This document shows positions 1-4,200 of a stretch of DNA of 10,552 nt, one piece after another (positions within the stretch are counted from its first letter, which is position 1; every line of letters begins with the position of its first letter). The position numbers and the translations under genes were made by a program. The stretch is from NCBI GenBank assembly GCA_030838305.1, contig JAUTWY010000629.1:1-10552 (forward strand). The letters are read 5' to 3'. Under the pieces are notes generated by a model that did not search any database, had not been told where the DNA came from, and saw only the letters and a list, made by a program, of their open reading frames with translations. Source of the DNA: Acidobacteriaceae bacterium (GTDB lineage Bacteria > Acidobacteriota > Terriglobia > Terriglobales > Acidobacteriaceae).

Positions 1-206
1 AGCCGAGTTGCGGAGCCTGCATCAACGCGGGGCCGGGAGTTTCGACGCGCCCTGAGCAGGTGGTGATCAGCGCGCAGAACCGCAACTTCCCCGGGCGCAG
101 CGGTCCGGGACAGATGTATCTCGCTTCACCGTTCACTGTCGCGGCAAGCGCGGTAGCGGGTTACATTGTTGAGTACGAGCCGAGCGAGACCTTCGTAACA
201 GCGTAG
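1..206 (+). CDS. leuC: 3-isopropylmalate dehydratase large subunit (LeuC/aconitase family), C-terminal fragment
   Basis: This is the last 67 residues of an aconitase-superfamily protein, read in the frame that begins at base 3 and ending at TAG 204-206. The 5' part lies outside the window. The fragment opens with PSCGACINAGPG, where the two cysteines spaced CxxC are the pair of [4Fe-4S] ligands near the C-terminal part of the large subunit. NRNFPGRSG follows, then YLASPFTVAASAVAG; both are hallmark stretches of LeuC and homoaconitase large subunits. LeuC works with LeuD to isomerise 2-isopropylmalate to 3-isopropylmalate in leucine biosynthesis in the cytosol. leuD does not follow within this window, so it must be upstream or elsewhere. 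The family call is firm from the motifs. LeuC rather than homoaconitase (HacA) is the more likely choice but cannot be settled from a C-terminus alone. Confidence 0.85.
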   Translation, partial: PSCGACINAGPGVSTRPEQVVISAQNRNFPGRSGPGQMYLASPFTVAASAVAGYIVEYEPSETFVTA

Positions 207-251
207 CTCTCCGGAACATCTCTCGCGGACTCCAAACCCTGAAGCTCCGCA

Positions 252-290
252 AGTGGTTGATTTCAGGCGGGGTGGCTGAAATCAGCCACT
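252..290 (+). repeat. Inverted repeat with two competing hairpins downstream of leuC
   Basis: AGTGGTTGATTTCA (252-265) pairs with TGAAATCAGCCACT (277-290) over 14 positions, with one G-U wobble and an 11-nt loop. The right half can instead fold on itself: GTGGCTG (272-278) and CAGCCAC (283-289) are a perfect 7-bp stem around an AAAT loop. The two folds exclude each other. The element starts 45 nt after the leuC stop and no T-run follows directly, so it is not a standard intrinsic terminator. It may stabilise the leuC 3' end or be a dispersed extragenic repeat. Confidence 0.55.
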
Positions 291-341
291 CCGAAACTTG
301 CAACTTTTCTGGTCGATTCGAGTTCAAATAAGTAGGCAGTT

Positions 342-362
342 CAGATCAAAAAAAAAGATCTG
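342..362. repeat. Palindrome with A9 loop
   Basis: CAGATC (342-347) and GATCTG (357-362) are perfect inverted arms separated by nine consecutive A residues. It lies 68 nt ahead of the start codon of the glycine-rich gene. It could be an operator-like site or a bendable AT-rich patch in that gene's promoter region. No function can be assigned from sequence alone. Confidence 0.4.
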
Positions 363-371
363 GAAGGCCGG

Positions 372-410
372 CAGGTCCGAGAGGTTTTGTGGGTTAGAGT
401 GGCGGACCTG
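372..410 (+). promoter_or_regulatory. 5' leader inverted repeat of the glycine-rich protein gene
   Basis: CAGGTCCG (372-379) and CGGACCTG (403-410) are perfect 8-bp inverted arms with a 23-nt loop. The right arm ends 5 nt before the AAAGGGGG ribosome binding site (415-422). If transcribed, this stem would sit directly upstream of the Shine-Dalgarno and could influence translation or mRNA stability. Confidence 0.4.
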
Positions 411-429
411 AGACAAAGGGGGTTTCACC

Positions 430-924
430 ATGCGTTATCTAAAGTATCTGGCTTTGGTGGGCGTTCTGATGCTGCCGCTGGCCTACTCACAGGCGCAAGT
501 CAGCGTGGGCGTGGGATTTGGCCCGGGCTACATTGGCGCCGCGCCAGTGTGCGAGTACGGATACTACAATTACTATCCTTACGCTTGCGCGCCTTACGGT
601 TACTATGGTCCTGATTGGTTTGCGGGCGGGGTCTTTATCGGCGCAGGCCCGTGGTATCACGGATATTGGGGTCGCGGCGGCTGGGGTTATGGTCGCGGCT
701 TTAACGGACGGGGCTTTTATGGCCACAGTGGCAGTGGCTATTATGGCCGCGGTGGATACAGCCACGGTGGTTACTACGGCCGTGGCGGCTACGCTGGACA
801 TGGCTACGCGCACGGTTCGGGCGGAGGTTTCCGGGCCGGATCTGGTGGCGGCGGATTCCATGGCGGCAGTGGTGGTGGATTCCACAGTGGCGGCGGTGGA
901 TTCCACGGCGGCGGGCACCGATAA
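430..924 (+). CDS. Secreted Gly/Tyr/His-rich protein of unknown function
   Basis: This 164-residue protein begins with a signal peptide: MRYLKY, a hydrophobic core around residues 7-18, and a likely signal peptidase I site after SQA at residue 22. The mature part has a short Tyr-rich segment (about 41-80) with two cysteines (C41, C53) and the phrase CAPYGYYGPDW followed by FAGGVFIGAGPWY. A long low-complexity tail (about 81-164) of GRGGY, GGYYGRGG and GGGFHGG units follows and ends GGGHR. The ATG is supported by AAAGGGGG at 415-422, seven bases upstream. Secreted proteins with this kind of core and a Gly-rich tail are, to my recollection, common in Acidobacteriota; their function is unknown. 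The His-rich tail could bind metal or cell-surface material, but that is speculation. It is a monocistronic gene closed by the terminator at 945-980. The DNA of the tail is repetitive, so length variation between strains is likely. Confidence 0.8.
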   Translation: MRYLKYLALVGVLMLPLAYSQAQVSVGVGFGPGYIGAAPVCEYGYYNYYPYACAPYGYYGPDWFAGGVFIGAGPWYHGYWGRGGWGYGRGFNGRGFYGHSGSGYYGRGGYSHGGYYGRGGYAGHGYAHGSGGGFRAGSGGGGFHGGSGGGFHSGGGGFHGGGHR

Positions 925-944
925 TCGCAAACCGGGGAAATGAT

Positions 945-980
945 AAACGGCCGGCAGCGGATGCTGCTGGCCGTTTCCTT
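945..980 (+). terminator. Rho-independent terminator of the glycine-rich protein gene
   Basis: AAACGGCCGGCAGC (945-958) pairs with GCTGCTGGCCGTTT (963-976) over 14 positions with one G-U wobble and a GGAT tetraloop. TTTCCTTT follows. It lies 20 nt after the stop codon, the classic position for an intrinsic terminator. Confidence 0.85.
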
Positions 981-1042
981 TCCCCCCGGAGCCCGTCCAG
1001 TCGCGCCACTCCTCATAATCCTGTACCGCAGCCTGCGTTTCT

Positions 1043-1051
1043 TGCTAGAAT
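1043..1051 (+). promoter_or_regulatory. Candidate extended -10 promoter of the ferredoxin gene
   Basis: TGC followed by TAGAAT (1046-1051) is an extended -10 box, 69 nt upstream of the ferredoxin ATG. No good -35 hexamer is seen 17 nt upstream, which is acceptable for an extended -10 promoter. A second possible -10, TAAAAT at 1082-1087, lies closer to the gene. Confidence 0.4.
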
Positions 1052-1119
1052 GTGCGGTTCGCGGAGACGCTGTCGTAGTAGTAAAATATCTGCATAGCTT
1101 CCAGGAGACCCACAATCTT

Positions 1120-1380
1120 ATGACCTATGTAATTGCAGAGCCTTGCATCAACACCAAAGACACCGCATGCGTCGATGCGTGTCCGGTGGATTGCATTCAT
1201 CCCAAGAAGGATGATCCCAAGCACGCCGCCGAACCTTTGCTCTACATCGATCCGGTGGAATGCATCGATTGCGGCGCCTGCGTGCCGGTGTGTCCGGTCT
1301 CCGCTATTTTTGCGCTCGATGATCTGCCGGAGAAGTGGAACGAGTACACCGCAAAGAACGCCGCGTACTTTGGCCGATAG
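1120..1380 (+). CDS. 7Fe-8S dicluster ferredoxin
   Basis: This 86-residue soluble electron carrier shows the cysteine pattern of the 7Fe ferredoxins (Azotobacter FdI, Thermus ferredoxin). By alignment with that family, C9, C17 and C58 would hold the [3Fe-4S] cluster and C21, C48, C51 and C54 the [4Fe-4S] cluster. C25 is the extra non-ligand cysteine also found in FdI. Signature stretches are ACVDACPVDCIHP and ECIDCGACVPVCPVSAI. The C-terminal DLPEKWNEYTAKNAAYF matches the helical tail of the family. The start is the ATG at 1120, with AGGAG at 1103-1107. The frame stays open further upstream, but those extra residues do not resemble ferredoxin and would overlap the preceding terminator. The partner oxidoreductase is not in the neighbourhood. 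The gene appears monocistronic, with its own terminator at 1412-1449. Confidence 0.93.
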   Translation: MTYVIAEPCINTKDTACVDACPVDCIHPKKDDPKHAAEPLLYIDPVECIDCGACVPVCPVSAIFALDDLPEKWNEYTAKNAAYFGR

Positions 1381-1411
1381 CAGAGATATAGAGATAATGT
1401 TTCTACATAAG

Positions 1412-1450
1412 AAGGGCGCGCGCCTATCGCCGGGCGCGCGCCCTTTCTTT
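1412..1450 (+). terminator. Intrinsic terminator after ferredoxin, in a convergent intergenic
   Basis: AAGGGCGCGCGCC (1412-1424) and GGCGCGCGCCCTT (1433-1445) form a perfect 13-bp GC-rich stem with an 8-nt loop. A T-rich run, TTTCTTTT, spans 1444-1451. It stands between the ferredoxin stop (1380) and the stop of the convergent lipoprotein gene (1458). On the minus strand the stem is followed only by TTCTTATG, so termination of the lipoprotein transcript there would be weaker. Confidence 0.85.
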
Positions 1451-1457
1451 TGCTCGC

Positions 1458-1910
1458 TTACATTCTGGTGAAGGTAAAGTTTCCCGAACCGGTGCAGGTT
1501 GATCCGCTTAAGCTCCATGTGCCGGTGATTGTGTTATTGGAGCCGACGCCACCCTGAAGGGTTAGTTGCGAACCGCCACTCGTGGTCGACTGAATGGTCA
1601 TTCCAAATGTGCCTTTCACATTGCCATTAAAATCGCCGCTGAGGGTGAAAGTACCGGTTTCCGTAGTTTGTCCTTCGACAAAACACGAACCATTGGTCGA
1701 AGTGAAGCTGAAATTTGAAATACTCACTGAGCCTCCGCTAGTTTCAGTAAGCGTTGTGCTGAAAGCATAGACGACTGGGCCGCTTTGCGAATCCGTGAGG
1801 CTCGCGCTCCAGTTCCCGTTAATGTTGGTGGAACTTGATCCATTGTCGCCACAGCCCACCATCGCTATCCCCATCGCTAGAAAGACGATCACCCATATTG
1901 GTCTATGCAC
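1458..1910 (-). CDS. Small predicted lipoprotein, Thr/Ser/Gly-rich
   Basis: The 150-residue product starts with a short lipoprotein signal peptide: MHRPIW, the hydrophobic run VIVFLAMGIAM, then VGC with the lipid-acceptor cysteine at residue 20. The mature protein begins CGDNGSSSTNINGNW. It is made of alternating Thr/Ser/Gly/Asn-rich segments such as TTLTETSGGSVSISNFSF and GTFTLSGDFNGNVKGTFG, typical of a beta-sheet domain. Two further cysteines (in GSCFVEG and STCTGSG) could form a disulfide. The GTG start at 1910 is chosen because GGGAGG lies just upstream (1915-1920 on this strand) and it puts the signal sequence at the very N-terminus. An ATG at 1979 would add 23 residues with no signal-like character. 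No enzymatic motif is seen and the function is unknown. It is convergent with the ferredoxin gene. Confidence 0.78.
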   Translation of the reverse strand: MHRPIWVIVFLAMGIAMVGCGDNGSSSTNINGNWSASLTDSQSGPVVYAFSTTLTETSGGSVSISNFSFTSTNGSCFVEGQTTETGTFTLSGDFNGNVKGTFGMTIQSTTSGGSQLTLQGGVGSNNTITGTWSLSGSTCTGSGNFTFTRM

Positions 1911-1914
1911 ATTC

Positions 1915-1920
1915 CCTCCC
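1915..1920 (-). promoter_or_regulatory. Ribosome binding site that sets the lipoprotein GTG start
   Basis: On the minus strand GGGAGG is followed four bases later by GTG at 1910-1908. This strong purine run is the reason for preferring the GTG over the upstream in-frame ATG at 1979. Confidence 0.65.
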
Positions 1921-2101
1921 GAGTCGCGAATAGTTGCAACACAAGAGAACACCAAAGTCCTGGTAAAGTTGCCTGCCAATCGGGGGGAAGGCGAAATCAG
2001 CGTGGTATTTTGAACTCTCGTGCTAAGGAATTCGCTGTATTGAGCAGCTGTCGAGGGGCGGCTACTGTGGGTCTTGTAAGCCTTTTATAGAAGTGACTTC
2101 G

Positions 2102-2172
2102 GGACGATCATGGGTTAGTGTCGCCAGGAAATCGCGACGTTCGGACCCTCACGATCGTCCTTATTTATTTTC
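2102..2172 (+). ncRNA. Long terminator-like hairpin, candidate small RNA
   Basis: GGACGATC (2102-2109) pairs perfectly with GATCGTCC (2153-2160). Inside it GGGT (2112-2115) pairs with ACCC (2145-2148) and GTCGC (2120-2124) with GCGAC (2134-2138), closing on a 9-nt loop. The outer stem runs straight into TTATTTATTTT (2161-2171). No plus-strand gene lies upstream for this to terminate, because the neighbouring gene is on the minus strand. A weak -10-like TATAGA (2086-2091) sits about 10 nt ahead of the stem base. The sequence therefore fits a roughly 70-nt structured RNA ending in its own terminator, or an orphan terminator insulating recO. Expression is not shown. Confidence 0.35.
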
Positions 2173-2207
2173 GGTTGCTTCCCGCGTGGCTGCAGTACAT
2201 TGTTCAG

Positions 2208-2236
2208 TTTCTATATCGCGACCTCTCCGTTACAAT
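2208..2236 (+). promoter_or_regulatory. Candidate recO promoter
   Basis: TACAAT (2231-2236) is a good -10 hexamer 28 nt before the recO ATG, with a weak -35 (TTTCTA, 2208-2213) at a 17-nt spacing. The 13-mer TCCGTTACAATCA (2226-2238) recurs exactly ahead of glyQ, which supports its being a real promoter element. Confidence 0.45.
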
Positions 2237-2264
2237 CATGCGCTAAGTTGAACTTGAGACTCCC

Positions 2265-3008
2265 ATGGCACTGATGGAGTCGGAAGCGATCGTGCTGCGC
2301 ACGTATCCGCTGCGCGAGGCCGATCTGCTGGTCACCCTGTTCACGCGCGCGGAGGGCAAAGTGCGCGGCGTGGCGCGGTCGGCCAAGAAGTCGAAGCGGC
2401 GTTTTGGCGGAGCGCTGGAACCGCTGACTTATGTGCGAGCGTTTTATGACGTTCGCGAGGGTCAGGACTTGGCGCGCCTGGATGCCTGCGAAGTGCTGGA
2501 ATCTCCCCTGGCGAACGAAGTCAGTTACGCGCGCGCCGTGGCGCTGGCGCACGTGGCCGAATTGCTCGACGAACTACTGCCCGATCGCGAAGCTAACGAC
2601 GCAGTTTTCCGGCTCACGCTTTCAGTCCTGCACGCCATGACTGGCCATGGTGTTTGGATGCCCGTCACCTACTTCGAGCTGTGGCTGACGCGGCTCGTGG
2701 GTTTTCTGCCTGAATTGACGGAATGCGTTGTCTGCGGCCGCGGCCTGAACGGAAGCCGCGCTTATTTTCACGCGTTGGCCGACGGCCTGATGTGTCCCGA
2801 CGATAAGCGCCTGGCGTCCTCTGAGATTTCAAGCGAGTCGCGGACGCTGGCGGCGCAGATGTTTCGTGCTCCCGTGGAGAGTTTTGCGGAGTTGACCTGG
2901 CCAAAGTCGCAGGGCGCCGACCTGCGAAAGTTTCTGATCCAAATCTTGCAGCGGCATATTGAGAAAAAGCTAGTGACGGCCGGGATGCTGGAGAAAGGCG
3001 GGTTCTAG
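2265..3008 (+). CDS. recO: DNA repair protein RecO
   Basis: This 247-residue protein matches RecO, the recombination mediator that works with RecR (and RecF) to load RecA onto SSB-coated single-stranded DNA and can anneal complementary strands. The N-terminal OB-fold begins ESEAIVLRTYPLREADLLVTLFT, continues with the GKVRGVARSAKKSKRRFGG basic segment, and reaches LEPLTYV near residue 56. The helical C-terminal part contains YFELWLTRLVGFLPEL (136-151), followed by a zinc-finger-like region. There the usual four-cysteine site is incomplete: C154, C157 and C177 are present, but the fourth position is D180. The length is normal for the family. The ATG at 2265 fits the family N-terminus; a second ATG at 2274 is possible. 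The ribosome binding site is poor. It is the first gene of a recO-glyQ-glyS-ppdK run, with 69 nt to glyQ. Confidence 0.93.
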   Translation: MALMESEAIVLRTYPLREADLLVTLFTRAEGKVRGVARSAKKSKRRFGGALEPLTYVRAFYDVREGQDLARLDACEVLESPLANEVSYARAVALAHVAELLDELLPDREANDAVFRLTLSVLHAMTGHGVWMPVTYFELWLTRLVGFLPELTECVVCGRGLNGSRAYFHALADGLMCPDDKRLASSEISSESRTLAAQMFRAPVESFAELTWPKSQGADLRKFLIQILQRHIEKKLVTAGMLEKGGF

Positions 3009-3015
3009 CCACCGG

Positions 3016-3045
3016 CTGACGGCTGGCTTCGGCATCCGTTACAAT
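3016..3045 (+). promoter_or_regulatory. Candidate glyQ promoter
   Basis: CTGACG (3016-3021) and TACAAT (3040-3045) are separated by 18 nt, and the -10 sits within the same TCCGTTACAATCA 13-mer (3035-3047) found ahead of recO. Transcription would start near 3052, giving glyQ a leader of about 26 nt without an obvious Shine-Dalgarno. No T-box leader or its conserved bulge sequence is visible. Confidence 0.5.
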
Positions 3046-3077
3046 CAGAGATTGATCTGTTCGCTCCCATACAGCCT

Positions 3078-4112
3078 GTGAAGGAAAATAAGCCCAATTC
3101 GCAGACATTTCAGGAACTTATCCTGCGGCTGCAGGCATTTTGGGCGGAGCGCGGATGCGTGCTGCAGCAGCCGTATGATGTCGAGGTAGGAGCGGGGACC
3201 ATGGCCCCGGAAACGTTTCTCCGAGTGCTTGGCCCGAAGCCGTACAAAGTCGCGTATGTGCAGCCGTCTCGGCGTCCCGCTGACGGGCGCTATGGAGAGA
3301 ATCCGAATCGACTGTTCAAACACACGCAGTTGCAGGTGATTCTGAAGCCTCCGCCGGAGCATGTACAAGAGTTGTATCTAGAATCGCTGCGAGCGATTGG
3401 CATTGATCTCCGCCAGCACGACATCAAGTTCGAGGAAGATAACTGGGAGGCTCCTACGCTCAGCGCCTGGGGCGTGGGTTGGCAGGTCATGCTTGATGGC
3501 TTGGAGATCACTCAATTTACCTACTTCCAGCAGTGTGGCGGGGTTGACTTGTTTCCGATTTCTGCGGAGCTCACGTATGGCTTGGAGCGCATCGCCGCAT
3601 TTCTCCAGGATGTGGATTCGATCTACGACATCGTGTGGGCGCGCGATCCCGAGACCGGACACGAAGTGAAGTATGGCGACGTTCGCTTGGCGGATGAGTT
3701 ACAGTTTTCCGTTTACAACTTTGAGTTGGCGGATGTTGAGCGAGCTTGGAAGCATTTCGATCTTTACGAGGCAGAGTGCCAGGGACTACTGGCGAAGTTT
3801 GCGGATTTCGCGATAAATAAACCTGAAGGGGATGGGGTCGCGCATGATAAGGCGCGGCTTCCGCTTCTAGCGGCGTACGATCTCTGTCTGAAGTGTTCGC
3901 ACCTTTTCAACATCCTCGACTCCCGCGGCGCGATTTCGGTCACGGAGCGCGTGGGCGTGATTGCGCGCGTACGCGCACTCGCCGTGGGCATCGCCAAAGC
4001 GTGGGTGGATCAGCAGAAGGCTGAGCCGGCCGCTTCGAAGGACCCAGACGAGCCTGCGCCTGTCCGCGAGAGAAAGTCGAAGCACGAGAAGTTGTCGCCC
4101 GTTGGATCGTAA
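3078..4112 (+). CDS. glyQ: Glycyl-tRNA synthetase alpha subunit
   Basis: The 344-residue product is the catalytic alpha subunit of the bacterial alpha2-beta2 glycyl-tRNA synthetase, which activates glycine with ATP and charges tRNA-Gly. Class II landmarks are clear: FWAERGCVLQQPYDVEVGAGT (21-41), the ATP-binding motif around VQPSRRPADGRYGENPN (61-77), EDNWEAPTLSAWGVGW (120-135), QFTYFQQCGG (146-155) and motif 3 TYGLERIAAFLQ (166-177). The C-terminal domain keeps FNILDSRGAISVTER (277-291). The start is GTG at 3078; the next in-frame Met, in MAPETF, falls after conserved sequence, and no purine-rich ribosome binding site precedes the GTG. The protein is about 40 residues longer than E. coli GlyQ. 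The extra length comes from a charged Lys/Glu/Pro-rich tail after about residue 310 and an insertion of roughly 20 residues near 240-259. glyS follows after 88 nt. Confidence 0.96.
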   Translation: MKENKPNSQTFQELILRLQAFWAERGCVLQQPYDVEVGAGTMAPETFLRVLGPKPYKVAYVQPSRRPADGRYGENPNRLFKHTQLQVILKPPPEHVQELYLESLRAIGIDLRQHDIKFEEDNWEAPTLSAWGVGWQVMLDGLEITQFTYFQQCGGVDLFPISAELTYGLERIAAFLQDVDSIYDIVWARDPETGHEVKYGDVRLADELQFSVYNFELADVERAWKHFDLYEAECQGLLAKFADFAINKPEGDGVAHDKARLPLLAAYDLCLKCSHLFNILDSRGAISVTERVGVIARVRALAVGIAKAWVDQQKAEPAASKDPDEPAPVRERKSKHEKLSPVGS

Positions 4113-4140
4113 GGTAAGGGCAGTTGTTGTAACTGACACG

Positions 4141-4183
4141 CCCGAGAGCGGGACGCTCTCGGGACAGCCGGCGAGACGCCGGC
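4141..4183 (+). repeat. Tandem hairpins between glyQ and glyS
   Basis: Two perfect hairpins stand in a row. CCCGAGAGCG (4141-4150) pairs with CGCTCTCGGG (4154-4163) around GGA, and GCCGGCG (4167-4173) pairs with CGCCGGC (4177-4183) around AGA. The second is followed by GCTACGG, and the glyS ATG lies 17 nt after it. Stacked short-loop hairpins of this kind resemble REP-like extragenic elements. They could protect the glyQ mRNA end or modulate glyS translation, since the only Shine-Dalgarno-like purines (GAAG, 4194-4197) lie right behind them. Confidence 0.7.
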
Positions 4184-4200
4184 GCTACGGTTTGAAGCTC

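Larger units (their letters stand above)
1911..2264. other. Divergent intergenic region between the lipoprotein gene and recO
   Basis: No convincing coding sequence is present in these 354 bases; the short open frames here lack ribosome binding sites and recognisable composition. The region should hold the lipoprotein promoter (minus strand, not clearly identifiable), the terminator-like structure at 2102-2172, and the recO promoter near 2208-2236. Confidence 0.6.

Noticed and set aside
133..327. 64-codon minus-strand open frame near the left edge
   Set aside because: It overlaps the leuC end in antisense and the hairpin element, with no ribosome binding site or recognisable sequence.
853..905. 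Short direct repeats GGATTCCA at 853, 877 and 898
   Set aside because: These are codon-level repeats of the GGGFH units in the glycine-rich tail, not a CRISPR array or a mobile element.
487..930. Antisense open frame of 147 codons over the glycine-rich gene
   Set aside because: It reads as Ala/Thr/Val low-complexity, a by-product of GGC/TAC-rich codons on the other strand, and has no ribosome binding site. The sense frame has a signal peptide, Shine-Dalgarno and terminator.
940..1119. Upstream extension of the ferredoxin frame by 60 codons
   Set aside because: It would begin inside the terminator of the previous gene and adds residues unlike any ferredoxin. The ATG at 1120 gives the standard family length.
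1911..1979. ATG at 1979 as the lipoprotein start
   Set aside because: The extra 23 residues would bury the signal peptide, while a GGGAGG Shine-Dalgarno precedes the GTG at 1910.
3009..3077. T-box leader or glycine riboswitch ahead of glyQ
   Set aside because: The gap is only 69 nt and lacks the T-box bulge sequence and terminator. There is no room for a glycine riboswitch.
3961..4200. Upstream extension of the glyS frame into glyQ
   Set aside because: Those 80 codons read glyQ in another frame and the tandem hairpins as Arg/Ser-rich sequence. GlyS proteins start at the DFLLEIGCEEIP segment.
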